Shown: positions 48,663-59,401, numbered from the stretch's first letter. The stretch is DNA of 64,000 bases from Mycobacterium sp. 155 (GCF_000373905.1 NZ_KB892705.1:4042478-4106477), one strand, 5' to 3'. Notes: generated from the letters alone by a model not told the origin. Numbers and translations are program-made.

Positions 48663-49943
48663 ATGGCAGTACCCATCAGGGCTGATCCCGGCCCCCGAAC
48701 ACCCATCGAATTCAGCAGTTCCGATCAGGCCGCTGCCTATATCGGTGCGCATTGCCTGCACGACGGTGCAGTCGGCCGGGTCGGGTTGGAGATCGAGGCC
48801 CACTGTTATGACCTGACCGACCCGATGCGCCGTCCCGGCTGGGACGAGCTGACCGCGGCCATCGCGACCGTGCCCCGACTGCCGGGCCGCAGCCGGATCA
48901 CCGTCGAACCCGGGGGTGCGGTCGAGCTGTCCGGCCCACCGGTGGACGGGCCGCTCGCCGCAATCACCGGGTTGCTGGCCGATCGGGCGACGTTGCGCGC
49001 GGCCTTCGCCCGCCGCGGTCTCGGTCTGGTACTGCTGGGCACCGATCCGGTGCGGCCGACGCAGCGGGTGAATCCCGGTGCGCGGTACCGGGCCATGGAA
49101 CAGTTCTTCGCCGCGAGCGGCACCGGCGCCGCAGGCGCGGCGATGATGACATCGACCGCCTCGGTACAGGTCAATCTGGATGCCGGCCCCCGGGCCGGCT
49201 GGGCAGACCGGGTGCGGCTGGCCCATGCGCTTGGCCCGACGATGATCGCCATCACGGCCAATTCACCGCTGCTCGGCGGCGAATTCACCGGCTGGGTCTC
49301 GACCCGGCAGCGGGTGTGGGGTGAGCTCGACTCGGCGCGCTGCGGGCCTGTTCTCGGTGCCGATGGGACCGATCCGACCAGCGATTGGGCGCACTACGCG
49401 CTACGGGCTCCGGTGATGTTGGTCAACACCGCCGACGACGTGGGCGCGGTGCCCGTCGTCAACTGGGTGCCATTCGCAGACTGGGCCGACGGCCTGGCCG
49501 TGCTGGGCGGCAGACGTCCCACCTCGGCCGACCTGGATTACCACCTGACGACACTGTTTCCGCCGGTGCGGCCGCGCCGGTGGCTGGAGATCAGATATCT
49601 CGACAGTCTGCCCGATGGGTTGTGGCCGGCCGCAGTGTTCACGCTCACCACGCTGCTCGATGATCCGGATGCCGCCGCGATCGCTGCGGAGGCGACCGCA
49701 CCGGTGGCGACAGCGTGGGATCGAGCGGCCCGGGTGGGCCTGGCCGATCGGCGGCTTCACGCGGCCGCGGTCAGCTGTGTCCGGGCCGCGGCAGAGCGTG
49801 CTCCCGCGGAACTCGCGGAATCGATGCGGCGTTTGGTGCGTTCGGTCGAACAGGGCCGCTCGCCGTCCGACGACTTCGCCGACCGGGCGGTGCGATTCGG
49901 GATCGCCTCGGCGGTGAGCCAACTGGCGAAAGGTGAGTCTTGA
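48663..49943 (+). CDS. egtA: Glutamate-cysteine ligase EgtA
   Basis: Makes gamma-glutamylcysteine, the sulfur donor for EgtB in ergothioneine synthesis. The 426-residue protein belongs to the GCS2-type family with [21 protein letters not shown] (substrate-binding) and [15 protein letters not shown] motifs. ATG 48663 follows GGGAGGGG and gives the known EgtA length; ATG 48609 is in frame. The stop overlaps a TTG start of egtB. Corresponds to Rv3704c, formerly called gshA, although mycobacteria make no glutathione. Confidence 0.92.
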   Translation: MAVPIRADPGPRTPIEFSSSDQAAAYIGAHCLHDGAVGRVGLEIEAHCYDLTDPMRRPGWDELTAAIATVPRLPGRSRITVEPGGAVELSGPPVDGPLAAITGLLADRATLRAAFARRGLGLVLLGTDPVRPTQRVNPGARYRAMEQFFAASGTGAAGAAMMTSTASVQVNLDAGPRAGWADRVRLAHALGPTMIAITANSPLLGGEFTGWVSTRQRVWGELDSARCGPVLGADGTDPTSDWAHYALRAPVMLVNTADDVGAVPVVNWVPFADWADGLAVLGGRRPTSADLDYHLTTLFPPVRPRRWLEIRYLDSLPDGLWPAAVFTLTTLLDDPDAAAIAAEATAPVATAWDRAARVGLADRRLHAAAVSCVRAAAERAPAELAESMRRLVRSVEQGRSPSDDFADRAVRFGIASAVSQLAKGES

Positions 49944-51217
49944 CCACACGCGAGACGCTGGCGCAGGAGCTGACGCAGGCCCGAGAACGCACGCTGCGGT
50001 TGGTCGATTTCGACGATGCCGAGCTGCACCGCCAGTACGACCCCCTGATGAGCCCGCTGGTGTGGGATCTTGCGCACATCGGGCAGCAGGAAGAACTGTG
50101 GTTGCTGCGCGGTGGCGACCCGGCCCGGCCCGGCATGTTGGCCCCTGCGGTGGAACGGCTTTATGACGCGTTCGAGCATTCCCGTGCCAGCCGCGCCCAG
50201 CTGCCGCTGCTGCCGCCCACCGAGGCCCGGGCCTACTGCGCGACGGTGCGTGCCAAGGCGCTCGACGCGCTCGACGCGCTGCCTGAGGACGCGTCGGAGT
50301 TCAACTTCGGTCTGGTGATCAGCCACGAAAACCAGCACGACGAAACCATGCTGCAGGCGCTGGGTCTGCGGGTGGGAGTGCCACTGTTGGATACCGACGG
50401 CCCATTGCCACCCGGGCGCACCGGCGTGGCCGGCACCTCGGTGCTGATTCCCGGTGGCCCGTTCACGCTCGGCGTCGACGAGCTCACCGAACCGCACTCG
50501 CTGGACAACGAGCGTCCCGCGCACGTGGTGGACATACCGTCGTTCCGCATCGGGCGAGTTCCGGTCACCAATGCCGAATGGCGCGGGTTCATCGACGACG
50601 GTGGCTATCAACAGCCACGCTGGTGGTCCGAGCGTGGCTGGACCCACCGGCAAGACGCGGGTCTTGTGGCGCCGCAGTTCTGGAATGCCGACGGCACCCG
50701 CACCCGGTTCGGACACGTCGAGGCGATCCCGGGCGACGAGCCCGTCCAGCACGTCACGTACTTCGAGGCCGAGGCCTACGCGGCCTGGGCCGGTGCCCGG
50801 TTGCCGACCGAGATCGAGTGGGAGAAGGCCTGTGGGTGGGATCCCGCGACCGGGTCCCGGCGCCGATTCCCCTGGGGCGCTTCAGAACCCACCGCTGTAC
50901 TGGCCAACCTCGGCGGTGACGCGTTGCGCCCGGCACCTGTCGGGGCCTATCCCGCAGGTGCATCGGCCTACGGCGTGGAGCAGCTGCTCGGCGACGTCTG
51001 GGAGTGGACCAGCTCCCCGCTGAACCCGTGGCCCGGCTTCACTCCGATGATCTACGAGCGCTACACGCAGCCGTTCTTCGGCGGTGACTACCGGGTGCTG
51101 CGTGGCGGATCGTGGGCCGTGGCCGCGGGTATCCTGCGGCCGAGCTTCCGCAACTGGGACCATCCGTTCCGCCGGCAGATCTTCTCCGGTGTCCGGCTCG
51201 CCTGGGACGCCGGCTGA
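49940..51217 (+). CDS. egtB: Hercynylcysteine sulfoxide synthase EgtB
   Basis: Non-heme iron enzyme that joins gamma-glutamylcysteine to hercynine with O2. The 425-residue protein has an N-terminal DinB-like domain with iron ligands His in [10 protein letters not shown] and two His in SHENQHDE, and a C-terminal formylglycine-generating-enzyme-like fold ([38 protein letters not shown]). It starts with TTG in a TTGA overlap with egtA, an unusual start codon, but no better one keeps the DinB domain. The stop overlaps egtC. Corresponds to Rv3703c. Confidence 0.93.
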   Translation: MTTRETLAQELTQARERTLRLVDFDDAELHRQYDPLMSPLVWDLAHIGQQEELWLLRGGDPARPGMLAPAVERLYDAFEHSRASRAQLPLLPPTEARAYCATVRAKALDALDALPEDASEFNFGLVISHENQHDETMLQALGLRVGVPLLDTDGPLPPGRTGVAGTSVLIPGGPFTLGVDELTEPHSLDNERPAHVVDIPSFRIGRVPVTNAEWRGFIDDGGYQQPRWWSERGWTHRQDAGLVAPQFWNADGTRTRFGHVEAIPGDEPVQHVTYFEAEAYAAWAGARLPTEIEWEKACGWDPATGSRRRFPWGASEPTAVLANLGGDALRPAPVGAYPAGASAYGVEQLLGDVWEWTSSPLNPWPGFTPMIYERYTQPFFGGDYRVLRGGSWAVAAGILRPSFRNWDHPFRRQIFSGVRLAWDAG

Positions 51218-51921
51218 TGTGCCGGCATCTGGGCTGGCTCGGCGCGCCCCGGTCGGTGGCCTCGCTCGTGCTCGACCCGCCGCAGGGGCTGCTGGTGCAG
51301 TCCTACGCGCCGCGACGGCAGAAGCATGGCTTGATGAATGCCGACGGTTGGGGCGCAGGCTTTTTCTCGCCCGATCTCCCCGAAGGCGGGCCCGCCCGCT
51401 GGCGCAGTGACAAACCACTGTGGGGTGACGCGTCGTTCGCGTCGGTGGCACCCGCGCTGCGCAGCGGCTGCGTCGTCGCAGCGGTCCGCTCGGCGACCGT
51501 CGGCATGCCGATCGAACCGTCGGCATGTGCGCCCTTCACCGACGGACAGTGGCTGCTGTCGCACAACGGCGTGGTGGATCGCGCGGTGCTGTCGGTGACC
51601 GCGCACGCCGAATCCACGGTCGACAGTGCGGTGCTCGCGGCGCTGATTTTCTCCCGCGGTCTGGAGACGCTGGGCGACACGGTTGTCGAGGTCGGCGCGG
51701 CCGATCCCAACGCCCGGCTGAACATCCTCGCGGCCAACGGTTCTCGCATGCTCGCCACCACCTGGGGTGACACCCTGTCGGTGCTGCGGCAGCCTGACGG
51801 CGTGGTGCTGGCCAGTGAACCGTACGACGACGCTCCCGGATGGCGCGACATCCCCGACCGGCACCTGGTGTACGTACACGACTCACACGTCGAGCTGATA
51901 CCCCTGAAAGGACCGGCATGA
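51217..51921 (+). CDS. egtC: Gamma-glutamyl hercynylcysteine sulfoxide hydrolase EgtC
   Basis: Removes the glutamate from gamma-glutamyl hercynylcysteine sulfoxide. The 234-residue protein is a class II glutamine amidotransferase-like Ntn hydrolase whose Cys2 (MCRHLGWLG) becomes the N-terminal nucleophile. Further signatures: [14 protein letters not shown] and [16 protein letters not shown] overlap with egtB, and the stop overlaps egtD. The start is certain because Cys2 must follow the initiator Met. Corresponds to Rv3702c. Confidence 0.93.
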   Translation: MCRHLGWLGAPRSVASLVLDPPQGLLVQSYAPRRQKHGLMNADGWGAGFFSPDLPEGGPARWRSDKPLWGDASFASVAPALRSGCVVAAVRSATVGMPIEPSACAPFTDGQWLLSHNGVVDRAVLSVTAHAESTVDSAVLAALIFSRGLETLGDTVVEVGAADPNARLNILAANGSRMLATTWGDTLSVLRQPDGVVLASEPYDDAPGWRDIPDRHLVYVHDSHVELIPLKGPA

Positions 51922-52883
51922 CGCTGACACTGTCCAACTACCTGGCCGCCGACTCCGCCGCGCAAGCCCTGCGCCGCGACGTCCGTCAAGGCCTCACCCA
52001 AACACCGAAAAGCCTGCCACCCAAGTGGTTCTACGATGCGGTGGGCAGCGACCTGTTCGACCAGATCACCAGGCTGCCCGAGTACTACCCGACCCGCACC
52101 GAGGCGCGGATCCTGCGCGCACACTCCGCCGAGATCACCGCGGCCGCCGGTGCCGACACCCTGGTGGAGCTGGGCAGTGGCACTTCGGAAAAGACCCGGA
52201 TGCTGCTCGACGCGATGCGTGACGGTGGACTGCTGCGCCGGTTCATCCCGTTCGACGTCGACGCCGGCGTCTTGCGAGCCGCGGGTAAGGCCATCGGCCG
52301 CGAATATCCCGAGGTCGAAATCCATGGGGTGTGTGGCGATTTCGAGGAGCACCTCGGCAAGATCCCGCAGGTAGGACGGCGGTTGGTGATCTTCCTGGGG
52401 TCCACGATCGGCAACCTGACACCCGGTCCGCGGGCCGAGTTCCTGGACACCCTGGCCGACACTCTGCAACCGGGCGACAGTCTGCTGTTGGGCACCGACC
52501 TGGTGAAGGACACGGCGCGGCTGGTCCGCGCCTATGACGACAGTGCCGGGGTGACAGCCGAATTCAACCGCAACGTGCTGGCCGTGGTGAACCGCGAGTT
52601 GGGTGCTGACTTCGACCCGGCGGCCTTCGAGCATGTCGCCCGGTGGAACGGCGACGAGGAGCGCATCGAGATGTGGCTGCGGAGCCGCGATGCGCAGCGG
52701 GTCCGGGTGTCGGCACTCGGCCTCGATGTGACGTTCGCCGCGGGCGAGGAGATGCTGACCGAGGTGTCGTACAAGTTCCGACCCGACGGTGTGACGGCAG
52801 AGCTGACGAAAGCCGGCCTGCGACAAACTCATTGGTGGACCGACGGGGCGGGCGACTTCGGCCTGTCGCTGGCCGTCAAATGA
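51918..52883 (+). CDS. egtD: L-histidine N-alpha-methyltransferase EgtD
   Basis: Trimethylates histidine to hercynine with three SAM, first step of ergothioneine synthesis. The 321-residue protein has [20 protein letters not shown], the SAM motif [15 protein letters not shown], and [12 protein letters not shown], all EgtD signatures. The length matches the M. smegmatis enzyme whose structure is known. ATGA overlaps at both ends tie it tightly to egtC and egtE. Corresponds to Rv3701c. Confidence 0.95.
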   Translation: MTLTLSNYLAADSAAQALRRDVRQGLTQTPKSLPPKWFYDAVGSDLFDQITRLPEYYPTRTEARILRAHSAEITAAAGADTLVELGSGTSEKTRMLLDAMRDGGLLRRFIPFDVDAGVLRAAGKAIGREYPEVEIHGVCGDFEEHLGKIPQVGRRLVIFLGSTIGNLTPGPRAEFLDTLADTLQPGDSLLLGTDLVKDTARLVRAYDDSAGVTAEFNRNVLAVVNRELGADFDPAAFEHVARWNGDEERIEMWLRSRDAQRVRVSALGLDVTFAAGEEMLTEVSYKFRPDGVTAELTKAGLRQTHWWTDGAGDFGLSLAVK

Positions 52884-53995
52884 GCCTCGCGCAGCAGTGG
52901 CGCGCCGCCCGCCCGCAGGTCGCCGGGCTGCACCTGGACAGCGGTGCATGCTCCCGGCAGAGTTTCGCGGCGATCGACGCGGCAGCCGCCCACGCCCGCC
53001 ACGAGGCCGAGGTCGGTGGTTACGTCGCGCTCGACGCCGCGGCCCCTGTGCTCGATGCGGGCCGGGCCGCGGTCGCGGCACTGACCGGGCTGCCCGCCGC
53101 CAACGTGGTCTACACCTTCGGCTCTGGCAACGGCCTGGATCTGCTGCTGAGCAGCTGGCCGGGGGAGCGGACCGCCGCGTGCCTAGTGGGTGAGTACGGG
53201 CCCAACCTTGCGGTGATGGCGGCCAACGGTTTTGCGGTCCGGGCCTTACCCGTCGACGCGGCCGGCCGGTTGGACGTCGACGCGGCGGCCGGCCAACTCG
53301 CAGCTGACCCGCCCGCGCTCGCGCACCTGACGGCACTGGCCAGTCATCGCGGTGTGGCCCAGCCGCTGGCGGAGTTCGCCGCGGTATGCCGGGCTGCCGG
53401 CATACCTCTCGTGGTGGATGCCGCCCAGGCCCTCGGCCATCTCGACTGCAATGTCGGCGCCGCCGCGCTGTACTCGTCGGCGCGCAAATGGCTGGCCGGC
53501 CCGCGCGGCGTGGGAGTACTCGCACTCGGCGAGGAGCTGGCCCAGCGGCTGCAGCCTCGGGTGCCGCCACCTTCCTGGGGCATACCGGCGCGGGCGGTGC
53601 GGACGCTGGACGGGGTCGAATCGAATGCCGCTGCCCGCATCGGGTTTTCGGTTGCGATCGGCGAGTACCTCGCGGCCGGTCCCGACCGGGTGCGTGCCCG
53701 GCTGGCCGAGGTGGGCCGGCTGTCTCGGCAGGTGCTCGCCGATGCGCCCGGTTGGCGCGTGGTGGAATCGGCTGACGAGCCCACGGCCATCACCACGCTG
53801 GAGCCGACCGACGGGGCCGACCCAACGGCGGTGCGGGCCCGGCTCATCGCCGAGCACGGCATCGTCACCACGGCATGTGAACTCCTGCGGGCGCCTTTCG
53901 AGATGACCAAACCGGTGCTGCGGATCTCCCCGCACGTCGATGCAGGTGTCGAAGACCTTGGACAGTTTGCGCGGGCGTTGCGGGAAGTCGTGTAG
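52880..53995 (+). CDS. egtE: PLP-dependent C-S lyase EgtE
   Basis: Cleaves hercynylcysteine sulfoxide to ergothioneine, pyruvate and ammonia. The 371-residue class V aminotransferase-fold protein has the PLP lysine in [16 protein letters not shown] and the cofactor-holding aspartate in [17 protein letters not shown] overlap with egtD. It ends the operon; the next gene is convergent ten bases later. Corresponds to Rv3700c, the last egt gene in M. tuberculosis too. Confidence 0.92.
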   Translation: MSLAQQWRAARPQVAGLHLDSGACSRQSFAAIDAAAAHARHEAEVGGYVALDAAAPVLDAGRAAVAALTGLPAANVVYTFGSGNGLDLLLSSWPGERTAACLVGEYGPNLAVMAANGFAVRALPVDAAGRLDVDAAAGQLAADPPALAHLTALASHRGVAQPLAEFAAVCRAAGIPLVVDAAQALGHLDCNVGAAALYSSARKWLAGPRGVGVLALGEELAQRLQPRVPPPSWGIPARAVRTLDGVESNAAARIGFSVAIGEYLAAGPDRVRARLAEVGRLSRQVLADAPGWRVVESADEPTAITTLEPTDGADPTAVRARLIAEHGIVTTACELLRAPFEMTKPVLRISPHVDAGVEDLGQFARALREVV

Positions 53996-54005
53996 CGAAC
54001 GGTGT

Positions 54006-55622
54006 CTAGTGGCGGCCCTGCAGCACTGCTTCGATGTTGCGTTCCGCTAATGCCGTGATCGACATGAACGGGTTGCACCCGAGATAGCCCGGCATCAGCG
54101 ATGCGTCGTTGACATAGAGGTTGTCGTAACCTTTGACGCGTCCGAACGCATCGGTGACGGCACCGCGGACACAACCGCCCAACGGATGAACTGTGTTAGG
54201 GGCGAAGATCTCCCCGGAATAGATGTCATCGCGGTAATCAACCCCGTTGACTTGCGTCAGCTTGTCGAAGACCTTTCGAGTCCGCTCGGTCAGGTGGTCG
54301 GTGTAGGCGGCAGGCCAGTCGATGGTGATCGAATCCGATGTTCGGTCATAGGTGATGTCGGCGCGATCACCGGTCTTGACCATGACGTAGTAGCCGAGCA
54401 TGAAGGTCTCGACCGGCAGCGGAAGGGAAAACATGGTGGCGTAGACCGGGTTCTCGGTGTCGGCCCGACCGTCGAGGTTGATCAGCCCGAGTAGTGACTG
54501 CTGGGTTCCGGCGGGGTCGCTTTTCTTGAGCCAGTGCGACACCATCATGTCACCGTTGTTGCCGTATCCGGATCCCAGAGCGTCATTCAGGTCTGGTAGC
54601 GCCCCGGTCTCCCGGGCACGCAACAGAATCTGATTGGTACCCAATACACCGGCGGTCAAAAACAGTTGATCGCAACCGATTTCGTCGCGGCCGGTTTCCT
54701 TGCCCCAGCGGTCGATCGATCTGGTGGACACCACGTATTCGCGGCCCTCCCGGCGTACGGCGGTCACTTCCGTAAGCGGCCGCAACGTGACCTTCCCGGT
54801 AGCCAGGGCGGATGCGACATAAGTCTGGTCGACGCTGCCCCTGCGCCCGTAGTTGTTGCCGAACTGCTGCTCGAACGCGAACGCCGATCGTTCGACCTTT
54901 CCGGCCTCTTCGTCCTTCATGTAGTCGAACGAGTAGGCACTGCCGTTGTAATCGACCGGATACCCTGCCGCGGCGGCATATTCGCGGCCGACGCGGGCGA
55001 ACTGGAACCACGGCGTACGTTCGAACCAGTCCATGTCGCGGTAGCTGATCAGCAGCGTGCGTTTGGCGCGCTCGATGTATGTTCCCAGGAACTCGTCCAC
55101 GCCGATGTCAGGGAAGCATTCGGCGATCTGCCGCTTAGTCGGCACGGCGGCCACGGCGGCGTTGACCAGTGAGCCTCCGCCGACCCCGACTCCGCGAAAC
55201 ACATGGTGGGCGCCGTGCGTCGTCTTGTCGCAGATCCCGGCTTGAACGGGCTGCGGCGACGGCGAATTGCGTGCGATCTCGTCGATCGAGAATCCTTGGA
55301 ACGACGTGACCAGGCTCGGCGGAACCGAACTGAACCAGCCCGCCCGCGTGTCGGCGGGCAACATCTTGGTGAACCGTTTGCCGTCGGCGTCGGGTGTTTC
55401 CCACAGCCGGCCCTTCTCCAACAGGAGGGTCTCAATGCCGGCCTCTCCCAGGCGAAGTGCAGACACCCCACCGCCATAGCCGCTTCCGATCACGATCGCG
55501 GGGTAGTGAGCGCGAGGCTCGGATTCCTCGGTACGTCGGTACATCCACCAGCCTGCGCCGCCGGCACTCAGTGCTACAGCCGTACCGGCGCCCAGAAACC
55601 GCCGGCGCGATATGGCGGTCAT
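54006..55622 (-). CDS. Tat-exported GMC oxidoreductase, cholesterol oxidase type
   Basis: Would oxidise a 3-beta-hydroxysterol to the 3-keto-4-ene with release of H2O2. The 538-residue protein has a twin-arginine signal (SRRRFLGAGTAVAL), the FAD motif VIGSGYGGGVSALRLGEAG, and the class I cholesterol-oxidase catalytic residues: His in TVHPLGGC and Asn in LGCNPFMSIT. FRGVGVGGGSLVNAAV is another signature. The length fits Streptomyces/Brevibacterium ChoA rather than the longer mycobacterial ChoD. ATG 55622 overlaps the alkB stop (ATGA), so the two were one operon. The actual substrate may be another sterol or alcohol. Confidence 0.83.
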   Translation of the reverse strand: MTAISRRRFLGAGTAVALSAGGAGWWMYRRTEESEPRAHYPAIVIGSGYGGGVSALRLGEAGIETLLLEKGRLWETPDADGKRFTKMLPADTRAGWFSSVPPSLVTSFQGFSIDEIARNSPSPQPVQAGICDKTTHGAHHVFRGVGVGGGSLVNAAVAAVPTKRQIAECFPDIGVDEFLGTYIERAKRTLLISYRDMDWFERTPWFQFARVGREYAAAAGYPVDYNGSAYSFDYMKDEEAGKVERSAFAFEQQFGNNYGRRGSVDQTYVASALATGKVTLRPLTEVTAVRREGREYVVSTRSIDRWGKETGRDEIGCDQLFLTAGVLGTNQILLRARETGALPDLNDALGSGYGNNGDMMVSHWLKKSDPAGTQQSLLGLINLDGRADTENPVYATMFSLPLPVETFMLGYYVMVKTGDRADITYDRTSDSITIDWPAAYTDHLTERTRKVFDKLTQVNGVDYRDDIYSGEIFAPNTVHPLGGCVRGAVTDAFGRVKGYDNLYVNDASLMPGYLGCNPFMSITALAERNIEAVLQGRH

Positions 55623-56813
55623 ACAGCGCGCGTCTGGTGTCTGCGGATGAGGTGTTCGCGGTGCCGCGGGTCGAGCGCAGCCAACTCGATGCGACCCGAA
55701 TAGTGCTCGAGCACCTGCGGATCCATGACTCTGCGCCACAGCGGCGGAACCAGTGACAGCACGAACATGACGCCGTATCCGTTGGGCAGCTGAGGCGCCT
55801 CGTCGAGACTGCGCAGGGTTTGGTAGCGCCGTTGGGGATTGGTGTGATGGTCGGAGTGGCGCTGGAGGTGGTAGAGGAAGACGTTTGCGACCAGGGTGTT
55901 GCTGTTCCAGCTATGCCGAGCGGAGACGGGTTCGTACCGGCCGCTGGGCAGACGTTGGCGCCGCAGTCCGTAGTGCTCGAGGTAGTTGACCGCTTCGAGC
56001 AGACAGACGCCGACGATCGCCTGGCCGATGAGCATCGGAAGGACCACCGGCCCGAACCACACGGCGAGCCCGCAGAACAGGACGAGACTCATCAGCCATG
56101 CGTTGAGCACATTGTTTTGGAATGTCCACGGTGTCTTGCCACGGCGGGTGAATCGTCGTGCCTCCAACGCCCATGCGGATCGAAGCCCGCCGATCACCGA
56201 GCGCGGAATGAAGCGGTACAGGCTTTGACCCATCAGTGAACTGGCGGGATCGGCCGGTGTCGCGACGCGTACGTGGTGACCGCGATTGTGTTCGACGAAG
56301 AAGTGGCCGTAGCACGTCTGGGCCAGGGCGATCTTGCTCAACCGCCGCTCAAGGCGGGCGTTTCTGTGTCCCAACTCGTGGGCGGCGTTGATCCCGATAC
56401 CGCCCACGATCCCCACCGTGACCAGTAGGCCGGCGCGGTCGATCGGCGACAGGACAATCCAGCCGCCACCGCTCCAACAACCAGCACGCGAAGATCAGTG
56501 ACAGGTACTGGGTGGGCAGGTAGAGGTAGGTCGCCCAGCGATACCAGTGATCGTTGTCGAGATCGATGTAGGCGTCGTCGGCTGGGGTGCTGCGGTCGGT
56601 CCCGACGACGCAGTCGAGCAGCGGCATCACTACGAACGTCAGAAGCGCCCCGAGCCACCAGAACCCACCGAACCCCGTTACTTTCACGGCCAGCCAAGAC
56701 ACCATCACCAAGCAAGGGATCGCAGCGGCGAGAAGCCACAGATACCGCTTTGGGTCATTCCAATTGCGCTGTGTGTCAGCGTTGTAACTGCTCGTTACGA
56801 AGCCGGCTGTCAT
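55619..56813 (-). pseudogene. alkB: Alkane 1-monooxygenase (AlkB), frameshifted
   Basis: Two minus-strand frames together give a full AlkB-type diiron hydroxylase of about 397 residues. The N-terminal part (from MTAGFVTSSYNAD) has the WNDPKRYLWLL membrane start. The C-terminal part has all histidine boxes: HELGHRN, EHNRGHH, LQRHSDHH and NYLEHYG. The frames switch at GTTGTTGG near plus-strand 56474-56480: removing one T restores ACWLWSGGGW, a normal AlkB stretch. It is either an inactivating insertion or a sequencing error. No rubredoxin gene, the usual electron donor, is nearby. The stop overlaps the oxidase start. Confidence 0.8.
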
Positions 56814-57234
56814 GACCGCCCCGATCTTCAAATGACATATGCCTCGGAGCACTCTAGCAATTTTTATAAGAATTCGACAGTCCTTGTGTGCGTCGCCACA
56901 TGGCCTTTGCTAATACCATGGATAGGCGCACGAACGACGATGACCAGCTTTGCTGAGCAGGGCTAGATGCCTGATTTGACCTCGATGGTTCGAGGATTTA
57001 CCTGTAGGAGCGCGTCCGCACACCTTTCGCTGTAAAGGTGGCTGTCCATTCAGTCGTCATGATCTGGTTGCGCTCCTTCGGCAAATACGAAAGTGCGGTT
57101 GTGTCCGTTTGTTGCGGTTCCGAGGATGTTTGGGTGCAGCAGCTTTGCCGACGGGCGATCGGGACAGTGACGGAAATGCCGACTGCTCAGGGTGTGTCGG
57201 ACGACAGACGCGCGCGCTCGCGGTGCCTGGGCGC
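56814..57234. other. 421-base gene-free region upstream of alkB
   Basis: No gene seen. The first 80 bases are AT-rich and on the minus strand hold TAGAGT as a possible -10 for alkB. A 15-base sequence at 56878-56892 exactly matches the last codons of the methyltransferase gene at 57236-57250. The rest has no reading frame I would trust. Confidence 0.5.
56878..56892. repeat. 15-bp copy of the methyltransferase 3' end
   Basis: CAGTCCTTGTGTGCG, identical to 57236-57250. In gene sense both encode AHKD, but here the stop codon is lost (TGT instead of TGA). Confidence 0.6.
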
Positions 57235-57912
57235 TCAGTCCTTGTGTGCGGTCAGAAGGAAGGCCGGGAACTTGATCCGGCCCTTCTCGTCGTGATCGTG
57301 CGGCAGTGGTTCCACCGGTGTGCCCGGGATCGCGGTTACGTTCGCGTGGATGAAGGCCGGGCGGATGTCGTCGACCACCCAGTGCTTGGACACGGCCGCC
57401 CGTAACTCGTCCTCGTCAACTTCGTTGGGCTTGGTCTCCAGGTCTTCCGGGAACGCACCCTTGGCGAACACCAGCACGTAGTAGGACGCGCCGGGTGCCG
57501 AGGCCCGGTGAATCGAGCTCAGGTAGCCGTCGCGGCTCTCGACGGGTAGCGAATGGAACAAGGTCGAATCCACCACGGTGCTGAATCGGCCGTTGTAGCC
57601 GGTGAACGAGGTGATATCACCCTGTACGAAGCTGGCGGTTCTCAGATTGCGCTCCTGCGCGGCACGGTTGGCCGCGGCGATCGCCGTCGGGCTCAAATCC
57701 ATGCCCACGACGGTGTAGCCGTCGGCCGCCAGGGTCAGCGACAGTTCCGCGTGGCCGCAGCCGGCGTCGAGCACATCACTACGGAACTTTCCAGCCCGGT
57801 GCAGCGCCGCCAGTTCGGGCTGTGGCTCACCGATATTCCACGGTGGCGGGCCGGCGAACTCGCCTGTGCCGCGGTAGGCGTTGTCCCAATCCATGACCTG
57901 ATCAAATGCCAT
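57235..57912 (-). CDS. Class I SAM-dependent methyltransferase (Rv3699-like)
   Basis: A 225-residue methyltransferase of the thiopurine/small-molecule type. SAM motif VLDAGCGHAELSLTLAADGY (about 48-67), acidic post-I VGMDLSPTAIAA, and the FVQGDITSFTGYNGRF segment are typical. The N-terminal FDQVMDWDNAYRGTGEF stretch is a family signature. ATG 57912 opens the conserved region. It lies 19 bases downstream of the glutamate-cysteine-ligase-like gene on the same strand. Substrate unknown. Corresponds to Rv3699, next to egtE in M. tuberculosis, where no alkB intervenes as I recall. Confidence 0.82.
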   Translation of the reverse strand: MAFDQVMDWDNAYRGTGEFAGPPPWNIGEPQPELAALHRAGKFRSDVLDAGCGHAELSLTLAADGYTVVGMDLSPTAIAAANRAAQERNLRTASFVQGDITSFTGYNGRFSTVVDSTLFHSLPVESRDGYLSSIHRASAPGASYYVLVFAKGAFPEDLETKPNEVDEDELRAAVSKHWVVDDIRPAFIHANVTAIPGTPVEPLPHDHDEKGRIKFPAFLLTAHKD

Positions 57913-57931
57913 GCAGTCCAACCTACGCGAG

Positions 57932-59401
57932 TCAATCCCAGCTGTGGACCGGCTCATTACTGTGCATCTGCTGGACGTACAGCCGCAACATTTCGGCCAG
58001 TGCCTGCGGCCTGGACACCCCGCGCCGTTCGATCCTCTGCACCGTCGATACCTGCCAGGCCGCACCGGTCTGCCCGGTCTTCGCCCGTGCCTCGATCACC
58101 CCGAGGTAGCGGTCACACACCTCGCCTGCCACACCCCAGTGCCGCAGCCCGTCGTGGGCCATCGGTAGCAGCCGGCGCAGTATCAATTCGTCTGGAGTCA
58201 CCTCGCCCAGCCCGGGCCAGTACAGCCGGGACTCCATGCCGTGTTGCGCAGCGGATTCGAAATTATGTTGTGCAGCAGCGAAACTCAGCCTCGTCCAGAT
58301 CGGCCGGTCCTCCTCGGACAGGGTGCGCAGCAACCCGTAGTAGAACGCTGAGTTGGCCATCATGTCCACCACGGTCGGCCCGGCAGGCAGTACCCGGTTC
58401 TCCACCCGCAGGTGCGGCAACCCGTTCACGACGTCGTAGACAGGCCGGTTCCAGCGGTAGATGGTGCCGTTGTGCAGCCGCAGCTCCGGCAGCCGCGGTG
58501 CCCGGCCGGCCGCCAGCTCGGCTGCCGGGTCCTCGTCGGACAGCTCGGGCAGCAGCGACGGGAAATACCGCACGTTCTCCTCGAAGAGGTCGAAGATCGA
58601 GGTGATCCAGCGCTCGCCGAACCAGACCCGTGGGCGGACGCCCTGCGTCTTGAGCTCGTCGGGGCGGGTGTCGGTGGCCTGGGCAAACAGTTCGACGCGC
58701 GTCTCGGCCCACAGTTGATGGCCGAAGAAGTAGGGCGAGTTGGCGCCGACGGCCAGCTGCGGGCCGGCCAGCACCTGCGCGGCGTTCCAGTTTCTGGCGA
58801 AATCGGCGGGCGAGACCTGCAGATGCAGCTGCATGCTGGTACACGCCGATTCCGGGGCGATCGACGCGGCCTGCAGCGAAAGACGCTCCGGACCGGAAAT
58901 ATCGATCGTCATGTCCTCGCCGCGCGCGGTGAAGATCGAGTCGTTGAGCGCCTGGTATCGCGTCGATTCACTCATCCAGCCGGCGGAAAGATGTTCGGGC
59001 ATAAGCGTCGGCAGGATGCCGACCATGACGATGTGTGCGCCGTTCTGGCTGGCCTTCGTCTCGGCTGCGTTGAGGCTGTCCCGCACTTCGGATTCCAGGT
59101 CCAGCGCGGAGCGACCGGGCAAGGGCCGAGGCGGCACATTGAATTCGATGTTGTAGGCGCCCAGTTCGGTCTGGTACGCGGGATCGGCGATGGAGGCCAG
59201 GACCTCCTGGTTGGTCATCGCCGGTTGGTAGGCGTCGTCCACCAGATTGCATTCGATCTCCATGCCGGTCAGCGGCCGCTCGAACTCGAATCTGGACTGG
59301 GTCAGCATGGTCTCGAACACGTCGAGGCAGAGTTGCACCTTGCGCCGGTACGCTTGCCGGTGCGCTCGGGTGTATTCGGTGTTGCTGACCTCTTCGCCCA
59401 C
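57932..59401 (-). CDS. Glutamate-cysteine-ligase-like protein (Rv3698 family)
   Basis: A 489-residue protein of the GCS2-type ATP-dependent ligase superfamily. Signatures are FERPLTGMEIECNLVDDAYQ, TSMQLHLQVSP and HNGTIYRWNRPVYD; a helical C-terminal part follows. It differs from EgtA and has no known substrate. GTG 59401 (VGEEVSNTEYTRAHR) is chosen; the frame also has TTG 59416. It is co-directional with the methyltransferase (19-base gap) and divergent from an acyltransferase. A role in joining an amino acid to a thiol or amine is possible from the family only. Corresponds to Rv3698. Confidence 0.82.
   Translation of the reverse strand: MGEEVSNTEYTRAHRQAYRRKVQLCLDVFETMLTQSRFEFERPLTGMEIECNLVDDAYQPAMTNQEVLASIADPAYQTELGAYNIEFNVPPRPLPGRSALDLESEVRDSLNAAETKASQNGAHIVMVGILPTLMPEHLSAGWMSESTRYQALNDSIFTARGEDMTIDISGPERLSLQAASIAPESACTSMQLHLQVSPADFARNWNAAQVLAGPQLAVGANSPYFFGHQLWAETRVELFAQATDTRPDELKTQGVRPRVWFGERWITSIFDLFEENVRYFPSLLPELSDEDPAAELAAGRAPRLPELRLHNGTIYRWNRPVYDVVNGLPHLRVENRVLPAGPTVVDMMANSAFYYGLLRTLSEEDRPIWTRLSFAAAQHNFESAAQHGMESRLYWPGLGEVTPDELILRRLLPMAHDGLRHWGVAGEVCDRYLGVIEARAKTGQTGAAWQVSTVQRIERRGVSRPQALAEMLRLYVQQMHSNEPVHSWD

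Noticed and set aside
51303..53570. 755-codon open frame on the minus strand opposite egtC, egtD and egtE
   Set aside because: It mirrors three well-conserved egt genes; its product is low-complexity Arg/Pro/Gly typical of the antisense of GC-rich coding DNA.
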